Shown piece by piece: positions 1-10,984 of a stretch of 64,000 nucleotides of DNA (position 1 is its first letter; every line of letters begins with the position of its first letter). The notes under the pieces were generated by a model that saw only the letters and a list, made by a program, of their open reading frames with translations, was not told where the DNA came from and searched no databases. Position numbers and translations under genes: made by a program. Source of the stretch: Macrobrachium rosenbergii. Lineage: Eukaryota; Arthropoda; Malacostraca; Decapoda; Palaemonidae. The DNA lies in contig NC_089781.1 in NCBI RefSeq assembly GCF_040412425.1, forward strand, positions 52,075,727-52,139,726. Direction: 5' to 3'.

Positions 1-1389
1 AGTACAAGGACACAGGTATGAGAATAACTATTTATTTTCCTCACAACATTGTCCTGCGAGCAGCTAGGTTCAAGTTCTTTAGTATCTCCTGAAGAGCAGA
101 GCAGATAACTCCTTGTTTCTAGATATCTTATTGGCATATTCTTTAGAGTTAACATAAAACTTTGTGTTCTTTGTATTTGAGGATAAATAAAAAAAAACAC
201 ACATCTCATTCCTGTCTGGTTTATTTTCCTCAATATTCATACTTGAGACGAAAAATATAGGCAGTCTTTCCAACTCAAGATCTGAATAGCTACTAAGGTC
301 TGCTCTGATCATGTTTGCCGACCGTTCACACGAGCAAATTGTTTGCGGATAATTTAAGCGACGCTACAAAAGTCAGGCAGAGCTGGACTTCCCTCAAACC
401 GTTTGCCAACGGCGTTGGCCAACCAAATGCCCTGTTCACAGTCAAATTTCAATTCAAACGCGTGTTGGCAAACCGGGTTGGACAAACCGTTTGAACGTGT
501 AAATGCGGCCTTAGTCCAATTGCATTAACTAAAGTGTTCCGAATTTTTCCCCACGACGGGGAGGGTTCTAAGTTGCGGATGGTATGGGACTGGGATGATC
601 AGGCCTGAGGGGCACAACCAGCAAACATCGGAGCGAAGGTCCATCAAGGTCAGGCGGGGTTTTACAATTTTATTTTAAAAAAAAAATAATTTATTTAAAT
701 TTAACATACATTAACACACAAGGACCACGCGGTTCGGTACAAGACAACTCCGAAAAAGTTACAATTTTATACAGAACTTCGAAATAATCAGGCTATGCTT
801 TAACTGAATATTAACTACATCAAGCCTCGGATGGCAAGAATGGGAAGGGATTAATTTAGCATACTAAAGGAACCGGCTCTTGACTTTAAAATGAACAATT
901 TGGCTGGGGAGGTGACGACTTGGAGAGTGCTCAGCTTACCTCAATGATATGCCCTCGAGAAAGATGCACACCGCTCCTCGGTTCCCTTTCAAAATTTCTA
1001 CATAGGTTAATTTACCAAAGAATGTACTTTAATTATTTAAAAAAGAGCCTCTCCGACATTCATGACACGGTTAACACAGGCAATTCGCCTGACACAAATG
1101 ATACCGAACATGTTTACAGAAAAACGGGAACCACGAACTCAGCCGCCTGCTTCCCACTCCCCCTCGCTTATCCTGAACGTTGTGAAGGATTGTCGAGAAA
1201 AAACCGATCCAATTTTTTCACGACATAAAGTGTTATATAAAATTTTCATGGGGATCCTGAAAACCAAAATAGAACAAAAATATTAGATACATAGGGAAAA
1301 CGCATGAACTGCAATCAGGCTTTACTACTCAAAGAGGAATTGATAATTTGTATATCTTAGAATATTGCATACAAGAAACGTATAGAAGA
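1..1389. other. Flanking DNA without a recognisable gene
   Basis: I find no convincing gene here. The short open frames present have no recognisable motif, and the stretch is moderately AT-rich with poly-A/T runs near 675-700. A possible decayed DNA transposon at 309-512 is listed separately. Host non-coding DNA or unrecognised old repeats are both possible. Confidence 0.5.
309..512. repeat. Possible small decayed DNA transposon or MITE-like repeat
   Basis: The two sides carry imperfect inverted matches. The left has ccgttcacacgagcaaa followed by ttgtttgcgg; the right, read on the minus strand, has ggccgcatttacacgttcaa followed by acggtttg. Variants of gtttgccaac recur between them in both orientations (around 400-420 and 460-490). 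This resembles the terminal style of some cut-and-paste elements, but I cannot fix the ends or a target-site duplication, and no transposase frame is present. Confidence 0.22.
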
Positions 1390-2870
1390 AAAGACCCATT
1401 ATATGTGGTATGAGCAGTCTTCCAAAGAAGCTTATAGAGGTCATGATGAAAGACAGGCTGCATGCAGAGGTAATAATTAGGTGCAATAGCAAAGATATAC
1501 TGTATGCAAATGACATAACAAGTCTAGCCTATGCCTCAAAAATGTAGAACAAAAAGAGCTAAATGTAACAAATGGAATGAGGCAGGGTGCAATGGCTCAA
1601 CCATATTCTTTCAGCTAATAAATTACTTGTCAATCGAAAAATTTTAAAGTACAGCGAAAGGTTTCAGAAATGAAATTATAAGGATAGTGGCACTATTATA
1701 TGCAGACGATGGATTAATCCTAGGACACAGCCTTGAAGAGATAAATACAATACAAACCCTTATGGAAATAGCAAGCGAATGCGGCCTAAATATAGACAAA
1801 AGCAATATATTAATATTCAAAGATTGGTATAGTATTGACGATGTAGAAAATATGCAGCACATATTAAAAGAAATAAGAATAGTTAAGCAGATAAAATACC
1901 TGGGTGCAACGATCGGCAACATGAAAGACAAAAGCTTCAGAGGACAGATAAAAATGGCACAAATTAAAGCAAAGCAGAAAAAGGCAAATATGGCTAATAC
2001 AGTTATCAGTAAAAGCTGTAGCAAAGTGAAAATAGGAAAACTGCATCGGAAAGGATTAGCAATGCCATCCTTCATGTATAGCCTACCATGCAAGTGAAGA
2101 AAACCAACTACAAAAGTAGACAATCATGTAGGCCTACAGTATAATGAACAATTCTGAAAGCACCAAGTTACATAGCAAGTTGAACTCTAAGATCCGAAAT
2201 AGGGGTCTCATCCTGCTATTCAAGAGACATGAAGAGAAAAACTATTCTATCTGAAACATACACTTGAGAATGGTGGAAATATGCTCCTATACGAGACGAG
2301 ATAACCATGGATCATTATGAAAATAAGGAAACCCCTTGGAGTCTGCAAATAGAAGAGTATATGAAAGAATTAAACATAAACTTAAGTAAAATTGAACCGC
2401 TTATAGGAAAGTACTTAAAAGAAACGATACGTAGCTGGGACAAAAAAGCATGGCAGAAAGAAATGAATAACAAGTCAACCTTAAGAATCTACAAACAAAT
2501 ATAAAGAAAACATAAGTGAAGAAATCTGGTATGAAAAAACTGAAAAAACAATGCAAATCAGTAGGGCTAGACTAGGCACACTAGAATTAAATGATAGGAG
2601 AAGGCTGTAAGGGGAAGATACGAAATGTTTGTGCTATGAGGAAAAAATTCGAAAACTTAGAACATTTCTTACTCTACTGCCCAGCATATAGTGAGATTAG
2701 AAGTAGATATAGAGTTGTGCAGCAGCCATATCATCAGGAAAATAAAGAGTTGATAGCTAATATACTTTGATTTTCACATCTCCAGAAGGGGGAAATTGAA
2801 AATAGGAAAGAATTTATAATAGATTTATGGCATTACAAAGACAAAAAACACAAACAAACAAACAAAGGAG
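1390..2870 (+). mobile_element. Decayed LINE (non-LTR retrotransposon), 5' truncated
   Basis: A plus-strand series of broken frames encodes the second half of a LINE polyprotein: RT fingers-like sequence near 1393-1520, an NGMRQG segment near 1570, the YADD palm motif near 1700, the LGATIGNMKD thumb-side motif near 1905, and a Cys/His segment with an EHFLLYC core near 2655-2680. A short AC/A-rich tail (2835-2870) may be the remains of its 3' end. The clade cannot be assigned from sequence alone. It lies outside the DIRS stack and is probably one of the older insertions. Confidence 0.7.
1393..2750 (+). pseudogene. LINE reverse transcriptase and C-terminal Cys/His region, broken
   Basis: The product would copy LINE RNA into DNA at a nicked target. 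The longest intact piece (1687-2097, 136 codons) holds ALLYADDGLIL, the catalytic palm motif with both aspartates, then a region ending in KYLGATIGNMKD, typical of LINE RT just after the palm. Upstream, in another frame, RPIICGMSSLPKKL and NGMRQG can be read. Downstream, 2307-2504 encodes a lysine-rich linker and 2625-2700, after one frameshift near 2645, reads CLC followed by ENLEHFLLYCPAYSEIR, the Cys/His segment seen at the C terminus of many LINE proteins. Several stops and frameshifts make it a pseudogene. Confidence 0.68.
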
Positions 2871-3321
2871 GAATAAAACGGAAAAGGGAGCCGTTTCAAA
2901 GAAAAATTCCACCTCCTCCTACTACTAGAAATGATATGTCTGTCAGTGTCTGTCTGGCAACGTGTGGTAACTACGGCTTTTCTTCGGGGTGGGGAAGGAT
3001 TGAAGGGTCAGATAGAAAGCGCGCCAAACCCAAGTCGTCGTCACGTCCATCGGAGGATCATTCGGCCTCTGCCACGACCGACCCAGTTGCAGCTGCTTGT
3101 TGAGGTAATCCCCCAACGTGGGAAGGCGGTTCTCAATGTCGTAGGGGTAGGCTATTTTTGAAAGCACATGGGAGTTCTCGTACAAGGTTATGCAGAAAGA
3201 AGGAGAGGAGAGGAGAGGTGTCCCTTGTAATGGCAGGAGACTGAGGCCGCCTCTCACAGCAATGATGGGCCGCCGCATGACTTGAGAGTCAGGCTAGGCT
3301 ACGGCAGTCCGTGAACCAGAA

Positions 3322-3322
<1 letters not shown>
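2871..3322. other. Unassigned flanking DNA
   Basis: No recognisable gene. A 111-codon minus-strand frame (2943-3278) overlaps a plus-strand frame; neither has a motif I recognise, and I do not call it a gene. Confidence 0.4.
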
Positions 3323-3412
<90 letters not shown>

Positions 3413-3428
3413 TATATAATAATAAATA
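3323..3428. repeat. AT dinucleotide microsatellite
   Basis: About 100 bases of near-perfect TA repeat, interrupted by single tac and aaa variants and ending in a short taa/ata tail. It lies between the LINE remnant and the first DIRS terminus. Confidence 0.95.
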
Positions 3429-3580
3429 TTCACCGAAGGCCTCGTAGTCAAGAAACGAGGTTATAAAAGATGGTATGTAGTCAGAAGCGTAACACTCTTA
3501 GCCTAGAGGAGAGGCAGAAGCGAAAAGTGAACAGCCACTTGTAGGCTTTGGAGGCCATGTTGTGGATGAGGCTCCCGTTT

Positions 3581-3810
3581 AGGCCCAGCCTGTGTCATGG
3601 AAGACATGAAACTCCTTGTTGTTCCTACACAGATACAAACCTTCCGATTTTTACATAGGCCCAGCCTGTGTCGTGACTTAATTGCAACAACAGAAATAGA
3701 GGTTTTTCTTGTATTATGATGATTTAGACATGAAACTCCTCCTTCCACGAATGTTCCTATACAAAATTAATAAAATTACGACTTGTCACACAGATACAAA
3801 AACCTTCCGT
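3581..3810 (+). repeat. Decayed DIRS left termini and local direct repeats
   Basis: Three blocks occur twice: aggcccagcctgtgtc (3581 and 3657), agacatgaaactcct (3602 and 3726), and cacagatacaaa followed by ccttccg (3628 and 3787). The block at about 3619-3660, ttgttcctacacagatac followed by aaaccttccg and ttacatagg, aligns with the A/B family left terminus ttgttccgacacaatatac followed by aaaccctcgg and ttacattagg. I infer very old DIRS ends of a related family, locally duplicated. The rest of 3429-4285 shows nothing I can name. Confidence 0.45.
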
Positions 3811-4285
3811 AAACACAGTATTGCACATACAAGTCCACTTTATTAATTTTGTATACAGTATATTATTTGCCGGGGAAGGATAAGTATTCATTTGCGATGG
3901 AAATAAACTGCAAAATCATTCAAATCACATCATAATACAACAGAAAAACCATCATGTTGAAAGCAATTAATGTCCATAAGAAATAATACCTGCCACTATA
4001 AGTCCCATTTCTGGGTAAAACTGCAGGTTACTCCACGGGGACCATCACGTCGTCGATGGGCTGTGGGAGGGTTCCCTGCGTGCACCAGTCATTAGGCAGC
4101 CATGTGTTCGAGAAGGGATTGGCTAAGGAAACGCTTGTAAAAGGAACTATATGAACCTAACCTAGCAAACTGTGTTACTTAGCCAGGGTCTCTACCCCCC
4201 TGGTGAGGGAAGTTCCACTTTTTACCCCTATAACACTGCGCATGCGCGATATCATTTAGGATGGCCAGCGTACAGAAACATATCG

Positions 4286-4571
4286 TTGTTCCGACGGGAT
4301 ATACAAACCGTCAGTCCTTTACATTAGGAATTACTTTCAGCGTAGGCTGGAAACAGCTGTTAAACTCTTGAGCAAGGTGGTTAGACAGTAACTACCGCCA
4401 GGTAGGCGGGAATACCTTCCTGCCCAGATGTAAACATTCCAGGTTGTTTTAGGCCGTCATGCGTTGCACGTGTGTTTTCAGATCTCTTTGCCTGACTGTC
4501 GTTAAGCTCTTATTATCCTGGTGGGCTCTTTCTGTATTTTTGTGTATATATTACATGTGTTTGATATTTGT
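4286..4571 (+). mobile_element. B0: 5' piece of a B-family DIRS element
   Basis: The piece starts with ttgttccgac and matches the left 290 bases of B1 (11260 onward), through the ITR, the ggccgtcatgcgttgc block and the leader ending gtgtttgatatttgt. Element A interrupts it after 4571. The leader resumes at about 19043. B0 is the oldest layer of this nest. Confidence 0.85.
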
Positions 4572-4737
4572 TTTGTTCCAACACAATATACAGACCCTCA
4601 GTCCTTTACATTAGGGATTACTTTCAGGCATAAGCTGGAAACGGCCGTTGATACTTCAGACAAGGTGGTTAGGCAGTTAACTACTGTTCGGGAGGCGGGA
4701 GTACCGCCTGCCCAGATGTAAACATTCCAATTTGCTT
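4572..4737 (+). repeat. Element A left inverted terminal repeat
   Basis: It begins tttgttccaacacaatat and runs through ggctggaaacggccgttga and the gatgtaaacattcca block. Its inverted partner is at 18882-19042. The first 40 or so bases, inverted, also form the left half of A's ICR (18721-18764). Confidence 0.9.
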
Positions 4738-4814
4738 TCAGCCACTGTAGAATGTGGACGTTGTTTCTTCGCTCTCTGCCTGACTGCCCTCTTTTCTCCT
4801 TTTTTTGTGAGAAA

Positions 4815-4836
4815 ATCCTTGTTTTTTCTTATACAG
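4815..4836 (+). promoter_or_regulatory. Candidate 3' splice site before the A gag ATG
   Basis: The tract ttgttttttcttatacag directly precedes an ATG at 4837, giving a pyrimidine-rich acceptor. No confident donor can be chosen upstream in the leader, so use of an intron here is only a suggestion. Confidence 0.3.
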
Positions 4837-7800
4837 ATGAATGTGGACAAGCCTTCTAAGCCTTCCTATCCCCAGCGTGTGTGTCCTGGGGTAGGAGGCA
4901 AGAAATGTAACTCATTTAGGTCTAGCGTTAACGCGGACCCACACGCTCTCTGCTCATCTTGCAGGGGGCGTGTGTGTCCGGCGACGCTCCTTGTAGTGAG
5001 TGTTGCTCTTGGTCTCCCGAGCAATGGAGGAAGTTCGAGGGGAGGAGACGTTACCGTCATAAGCTTGCCAGGGAATCGTCTGAGGGTAATACGTCCTCGA
5101 CGACTCCAGTGGTGGCTAATGTGTCGGGTTCGTTTCTCCCTCCCGGCGAGCTTCCCCTGCTTGCTCCCTCTCCCTTGACTGAGGACTCCCCTTCCTCATT
5201 CGTTTCATTGGGTGTGGAAGGGCGTGGGGGAGAGGTGGACCAGGACATCCTCTCGGGGGTCTCTTCTCGTTCTGGAGGGGAATTTTTTCCTCCAGAGTGA
5301 GTCGAGGCTTCCCAGCCTAACCCGAATTTTGCTTCAGGTTTTGGGTTGGATAGCCAGGCAGCAGACTTATCGTCAACCTGGCTACACCTGGGCCTACCTG
5401 GTGTTCCGTCACTGGAGGGTCTGGTGTCACATCTGTCCAGCGCTCCAGTGACAACTCACACTGCAGCGACTCACCATCACCTCGGTCACCATGTCAGGTT
5501 TTGCCAAGCTCCCCGTGTCGGTGGCTTCGCACCTGGATACCCAGGTCTCGGCTGCCCCTGCCGTACACCTTGTAGTACCTCTGCCTCCTGGGTTTCTGGC
5601 TCCGTTCTCACGACTGGGCCCCTCCTTCATGGTGACTTCTACTCTGCCTTACATGACTTTCCCTGCCCCCGTTGCTGACCCTGGCCCAATCACGACAATG
5701 GTTCTGGCTCCTCGCTTCTCTTCCAGCCCGGCACTTTGTCTGTTTCTCTCCCCATACCTTCGACCCTGGCACGGCCCGGCCTGGCTGCCCGCCCATCACC
5801 TGTGCCTGCATTCCCGGCCCCGCCTCCTTACGTTCCTGGCTGCCACACGGTTGCTCCCGCCCAGGTAAGTGCTGGCCCGAGCACCGCGTTCTCTGCCCGG
5901 GATGCGCCTACGGCTTCAGCCCTCCGACTGCTCCAGATTCATTGGCTGCGCCTGCTTGGTTTGGGGACTTGATGGCGATCCTGAAGAAGAAGAAGAAGAG
6001 GAGGTCTAGGAAGGTGTCGTCATCTTCGTCTTCGTCATCATCATTGTCTTTGTCTGCTGCCTCTTCTTCTCCTTCCGAGGCTTCGCGACCAAAGAAGAAG
6101 AAGTCTGCCTCTCCCCCCCCCCAAGAAGTCTCACACTGAGACTTCCAAGGGACTGCCTCCTTCCACAGGGAAGGCAGTGGGATCTCTCGTTGGCTCTTCC
6201 CCATCCATCGGGAGCCAAGGCCTTGCAGACCAAGGTCTGCAACCCCCCCCACCGGCTGTGTCTAAGAAACCTGCATCTAAGGCCAGCGGGTCCACGTTGG
6301 ACACTCGTATGTGAGTTGCTCGGAGACCCGGGTACCCCAGGCTGATATGGGAGAAACTTCTCGCCGTACAGACCAGTGCGTGGGGCGAGAGAAAGAGTCC
6401 GGGCATGCAGGTGCCCCGACTCTTCTGTTGGCACTTCTGTGAGTGCCAAGTCAGGTTCCCGGGGTAGTGCTTCGGCCCCTCGAGGCCGAACGCCAGGAGA
6501 GGCGGAGAAGAGGTCCCCTGCTCAGCCTTCCCGAGAGGTTACGGTCTCGAAGAAGACTGGGGCGCGTCTAGAGGACAGCGCAAGCTCGCGCCAGCCAGAC
6601 GCGCGCTCGTCTCCTCCCAGTCCCCGGCCACATCCACGCGGCCAGCCTGGCTCGGGGGAAGTGAGCGCGCGGCTCGGCTCACGTGAGCCGCTCCGCTCTC
6701 CTCGGGAGATTGCTTCGCCTAGGCGAAAGCACTCTCCTCAACCTGGGCTGCCGTCACCACTGCGGGTTGGTGACTGCTCCCAGCCCGCTGCCCCTGCTGG
6801 TTCTGCCAGCAAGGCCAGTGGGAGCGCCCGATCCTCCTCGCCTGTCCCCTCCGCCTCTTCAGTTCCTTCCAAGGGGCGCGAGTCGGACAGGAGGAATTCT
6901 GGCGAGTTTTCTCCTCAGAGTTCTACCTTGTGGGCGTACGAACCTGGCTCGGTCCTTGGCTCGACCAGGTCTTACGCCCGCGTGGTGCAGGAAGGATCAC
7001 GGGGTCTGCCGAGGTTCTCCTTCCTGCAGGGAGAGTAGATCAGGAGGACCGCACTCTGGAGGGAGTCGAGGGTCCTCTGCCCCAGGATGCGGACATCCCC
7101 GAGATACAGAGGACTTTTGCAGAGGTTTTTGCGCTGATTCGTCAGCACAACGACCTCGGGGAAGGGACCACAGCCTCAACTGTGGATCGTCCTTCGCGCC
7201 TCGAATCCTTTTGGGGACCCAAGAAGGAACCCAAGGCTTCAGTGGGGCTGCTGTGGTCCACAATTGCCGAGGGGGTCCTCGACCAGGTGAATAGTCTTGT
7301 GTCTAGGCAAGACAGTTCACTTAGGTCGAGCCGCTCGGATAAGCTTCCCCCCCACCTCACCAGAAGTGCTTCTACACTCCAGCTGTAGGGGCATTGCCGA
7401 CTAAACAGGTTGACCCAGACCTGACTCGTCTGGATCTGGGTCTGACGTTGCAGCAGCTTACTGCAGAGAGCATCTCCCTCTCTCAACAAGAAGCTGCAAC
7501 CCTGGAAGCCACCGGCATGGCGGCCTTCCAAGCAGTCTCCTGGCGCGATCTGTGGTCCTTCACAGTATCGAAGGTAGCTGCTTCCTCAGGCGCTATCATG
7601 CCTGGGGAGGACTCCGCCTTTGGGAGACTGTGCCATTTGGGGGTTAGGGCTATCTCCTACCTCGCCCACCAGACGGCGAACCTGTGGGCAAACTGGTTCT
7701 GAAGCGGAGAGACGCCGTTCTCTCTTGCTTCTCCAGGTCTGTAGGTCCCGGGTCGGCAATATCCCTTCGGAATGGACCGTTGCTGGGTTCCTCCTCTCTC

Positions 7801-8103
7801 TTCCCCAGAGAGTTGGTGGATGCCGAGGTGGACAAACGCCTGGCCAAGGACAGTGACCGGCTTGTCCACCAGGCAGTGGCCAAGACCTCCGGGTCTTCGC
7901 ATACCACTGCAGCCAGGTCTTCGGTCCAGGCTGGCACTTCCTCGGCCCCTAAGAAGTCCCAGTCTTCGAAGGGGTCCCAGGGAAACACCCAGCCTTCTTC
8001 TTCCTCGAGAATGGGGGTGTTCTGTCCCTTTCAGCCCACTTTCCAATCCAGTAAAGGGGGCAAAGGGAAGAAGAAGGGGAAACGCTATGGGCGGCGTTCC
8101 CCC
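4837..8103 (+). pseudogene. Element A ORF1, gag-like protein, broken
   Basis: This is the structural (gag-like) protein of the DIRS element, presumed to bind the element RNA. I choose the ATG at 4837 because it opens the frame MNVDKPSKPSYPQRVCPG that A2 shares (19576). Residues about 15-70 hold a cysteine-rich motif, C-x8-C then HALCSSCRG and CSECCSW, which recurs in families C and D; a frameshift near 4967 splits it. The middle (5300-6900) is Pro/Ser-rich and contains a Lys run and an acidic/Ser run (5966-6110). The C-terminal part (7049-7388, 7394-7702, 7684-8100, three frames) contains VFALIRQHNDLGEG, a Trp-rich segment ISYLAHQTANLWANW, and a Lys/Gly tail. At least four frameshifts are needed to read it. 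Confidence 0.75.
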
Positions 8104-9180
8104 CAACAGCTGCCGAAGGTGGGGGAGTGCCTGTCAAGCCATTGGGCAACATCGCAGCGACACGGAGCCGAGACCTGGATAGTGGATGTCCTTCGGGAGG
8201 GATATCTGCTACCCTTCGAGCCTCGGCCTCCCCTTACCTACACTCCGGTCCATCTCCGCACATATTTCCAAGGATCTTCAAAGGACACCGCACTACAGCA
8301 GTAAATGCAAGCCATGCTGAGCGAGGGTGCTGTAAAGTCATGTCAGACCAGTCTCCTGGCTTTTACAGCTGTGTCTTTCGCGTAGAGAAAGCCTCAGGGG
8401 ATGGAGACCAGTCATAAACCTCTCTCCCTTGAACAGTTTCGTTCGCCAGACTCAGTTCACGATGGAAACAGTGCAATCCGTGCTTGCTCCCATCAGGGAG
8501 AATGACTTCATGCTTACGGTGGACTTGAAGGATGCGTATTTCCAAATACCCATTCATCCGCCCTCTCTCAAGTACCTCCACTTTGTCCTCGGGGAGACGG
8601 TCTTCCAATTCAGGGCACTTTGTTTGGGGCTCTCGACCGCTCCCCAGGTGTTCATGAGAGTCTTCTCGCTTGTGTCAGCTTGGGCCCACTCGCACAGGAT
8701 ATGTCTACTAAGGTATCGTGACGACTGGCTAGTCCTGGCGGGCTCATGCTCGCAGTTGCTACAGGACAGGGATCGGCTCCTCGAGTTTTGCCGAGATCTA
8801 GGGTTCGTGGTGAATCTCGAGAAGTCAGATCTCATCCCCAAGGAGGATAAAGTACCTGGGGATGCTGATAGACACAGTGGCAGCGAAAGTCTTTCCCTCA
8901 GGCTCTCGTATCAGCAAGTTCAGGCAGGCAGCACAGCTGCTCCTGTCATGGCAGGAACAGCCAGCCCGGCAATGGCAAGTCGTCATTGGAGAAGCTAGTA
9001 CCTCATGGGCGTCTTCACCTGCGGTCTCTTCGGAGACTAAAGGAGTATTGGTTCCAATCCCAAGACTCCCAGTCCTTCCACATCCCCCTTTCCGAGGAGG
9101 TGAGGGAGGACCTTCGCTGGTGGTTGGATGACAGGAACCTCTTGATAGGAGTATCCCTGTGTACTCCCCCTCCGGACGTG
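8104..9180 (+). pseudogene. Element A reverse transcriptase domain, broken
   Basis: The domain copies element RNA into DNA. The N-terminal block reads ETWIVDVLREGYLLPF followed by PRPPLTYTP, typical of DIRS-type RTs. After frameshifts near 8300 and 8402 the palm follows: motif A TVDLKDAYFQIPIH (about 8518-8560), motif B LGLSTAPQVFMRVF (8627-8670), motif C YRDDW (about 8714-8728) in place of the commoner YLDDW, with both aspartates kept. A frameshift near 8853 leads to the thumb and connection region, SKFRQAAQLLLSWQEQPARQ, continuing to EEVREDLRWWLDD. It is continuous with the RNase H domain and not functional as it stands. Confidence 0.88.
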
Positions 9181-9534
9181 CTACTGTTCTCAGATGCATC
9201 GACCAAGGGATGGGACGCACACCTGGAGGAGTTGCTGACTTTGGGAGTGTGGCACCAAGTTGACCAGCGCCTTCACATCAACATTCCTGGCCCTCCAAGA
9301 GTTCCGGGATCGAGTGATGGGACACTCCGTGGTACTGATGAGCGACAATACCACGGTAGTGGCATACGTCAACAAGCAGGGGGGCCTAGTGTCCCTCCCG
9401 CTTCACCAGTTGACAATGCAGGCGCATGAGTGGGCTGTGGCTCACTCAGTGGAGCTGTCAGCCAGGTACATTCCAGTCAAGAGGAATGTCGTGGCAGACA
9501 AGCTTAGCCGCCAGAATCAAGTGATAGGGACCGA
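9160..9534 (+). pseudogene. Element A RNase H domain, broken
   Basis: RNase H removes the RNA strand of the hybrid during reverse transcription. The sequence shows LLFSDASTKGWDAHL (first acidic residue, about 9183-9227), a switch of frame near 9270, then VVLMSDNTTVVAYVNKQGG (second aspartate, 9330-9390) and ARYIPVKRNVVADKLSR (last aspartate, 9462-9510). The two acidic blocks are intact but lie in different frames, so no single protein spans them. Confidence 0.85.
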
Positions 9535-9830
9535 ATGGTCCCTCCACTCGGAGGTAGCGGAAAGGCTGTTCGATCTGTGGGGCGTCCAGCCATCGATCTG
9601 TTTGCCACCCGGAACAACAGAAAACTCCAGGTCTTCTGTTCTGTCGTGCCGGACCCATGGGCTGCTGCGGAGGATGTGTTCCAGCACCCATGGGACAACC
9701 TCGACGTATACGCCTTTCCTCCATTCTGTCTGATTCACCGAGTGATGATCACTCCGAATCTCAGGATGATTCTGGTGGCACCCAAATGGCCCAGGCCATT
9801 TGGTATCCAGACCTGCTAGCTCTCCTCTCA
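9535..9830 (+). pseudogene. Element A linker with methyltransferase-like FPPF motif
   Basis: Between RNase H and YR lies PAIDLFATRNNRKLQVF, then PDPWAAAEDVFQHPWDN, YAFPPFCLI and ILVAPKWPRPF, all in one open frame to 9819. Animal DIRS elements usually carry a Dam-like adenine methyltransferase region at this place; the FPPF tetrapeptide would correspond to the D/N-PP-Y/F motif. The same block occurs in C1, C2, D and E. Enzyme activity is not shown by the sequence. Confidence 0.65.
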
Positions 9831-9852
9831 AAGGCGCCGAGAGAGATCCTCC

Positions 9853-10984
9853 CCTGGCCCAACATGCTGTGTCAACTCCACGTAGAGCGGTACCACCAGG
9901 CAGTGCATTCCCTGTGTCTTCACAGCTGGAGGTTATCCACCATCTCTTGCGAGCGAGAGGCTTTTCGCGTCGCGCAGCAACAGAGATGGCAGAATACCTC
10001 AGACGATCCTCTGCAGCGGTATACCAGGGAAAGTGGTCCGTCTTCTGTGGTTGGTGTCGTCGAAGGGGTATCTCTCCAGTCGGAGCTGCTGTTCAGCAGG
10101 TCGCGGACTTCCTCGTCTTCCTTTGCCGAGAGAAGCTTCTCTCCATTTCAGCTTTGAAAGGCTACCGTGCTGCACTCAGCCTAGTCTTGCGGCTGAAAGG
10201 TGTAGACATCTCTTCCTCCTTCGAGATTTCTCTCCTGATGAGAAGTTTCGAAAGGTCTTGACCACCCAGGGATCTCAGGCCCCCTGCATGGGATGTGACT
10301 CTCGTCCTAAGGAGCCTGACTCATGCACCGCACGAGCCTTTACAAGAGTCGTCAGACAGGGATCTGACCCTCAAGACTGTCTTCCTGCTAGCCCTGGCAT
10401 TGGCGAAGAGAGTTGGCAAACTTCAAGGACTTTCCTTCGATGTGAAACACTCGAGGGGATGGGGATCAGTTACGCTCTATTTTGTCCCGGATTTCGTAGC
10501 GAAGACTCAGAATCCTTCGGTCCCTGACGCACAGTTCGAATCCTTCACGATCCCCTCCCTAGAGGACTTTGTAGGTAATGAACCAGACGAGATGCTACTG
10601 TGTCCTGTTAGACTGGTGTGGCGCTATCTGAAGAGGATTCGACGTCTCCGGCCTGAGTGTCGACGACTCTTCGTTAGTACTGGCTCGGCCAAGAGAGAAG
10701 TGTCCAAGAACACCATCTCTTTCTGGCTTCGTGAGACGATAAGGAGAGCGTACTCTGCTGCAGGAGAAGACAACTCCTGTATGCTTCGTCTGAGAGCTCA
10801 CGAGGTCGGTAGCATTGGTCCGTCCCTCGCATTCTGGAAGACCATGTCGGTTTCGCAGGTGCTGAAGGCAGATGTTTTGTCCCAACAGACTACTTTCACC
10901 TCCTTCTACCTCCAGCATGTTGCACACAAGTCCTTGGACACTTTTTCCTTGGGTCCTGTGGTGGCTGCTCAACAAGTTGTGTAG
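9853..10984 (+). pseudogene. Element A tyrosine recombinase, catalytically damaged
   Basis: The YR integrates the circular DNA copy. The N-terminal core-binding part (to 10261) reads LLRARGFSRRAATEM, then YQGKWSVFCGWCRRRG and LSISALKGYRAALSL. The catalytic part is in the frame from 10295 and ends at the stop after AAQQVV. It has the first arginine in LALAKRVGKL (residue 39 from 10295) and the nucleophile tyrosine in TSFYLQHV (residue 205), but H-x-x-R is changed to RAHEVGS, so the second arginine is lost, and the Trp that C1 and E have is Leu. A frameshift near 10260 also separates the halves. The product would be inactive. Confidence 0.87.

Noticed and set aside
4286..4737. Tandem duplication of one terminus, or an LTR pair
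   Set aside because: The first copy continues into the B leader and resumes at 19043, so these are the left ends of two different elements, one inserted in the other.
5908..6252. Acidic 114-codon minus-strand protein
   Set aside because: It is the complement of the Ser/Lys-rich coding repeat of the A gag and has no support of its own.
6006..9724. Several minus-strand frames of 60-150 codons opposite A gag and pol
   Set aside because: They are mirror frames of GC-rich coding sequence; the plus strand shows clear RT, RNase H and YR motifs.
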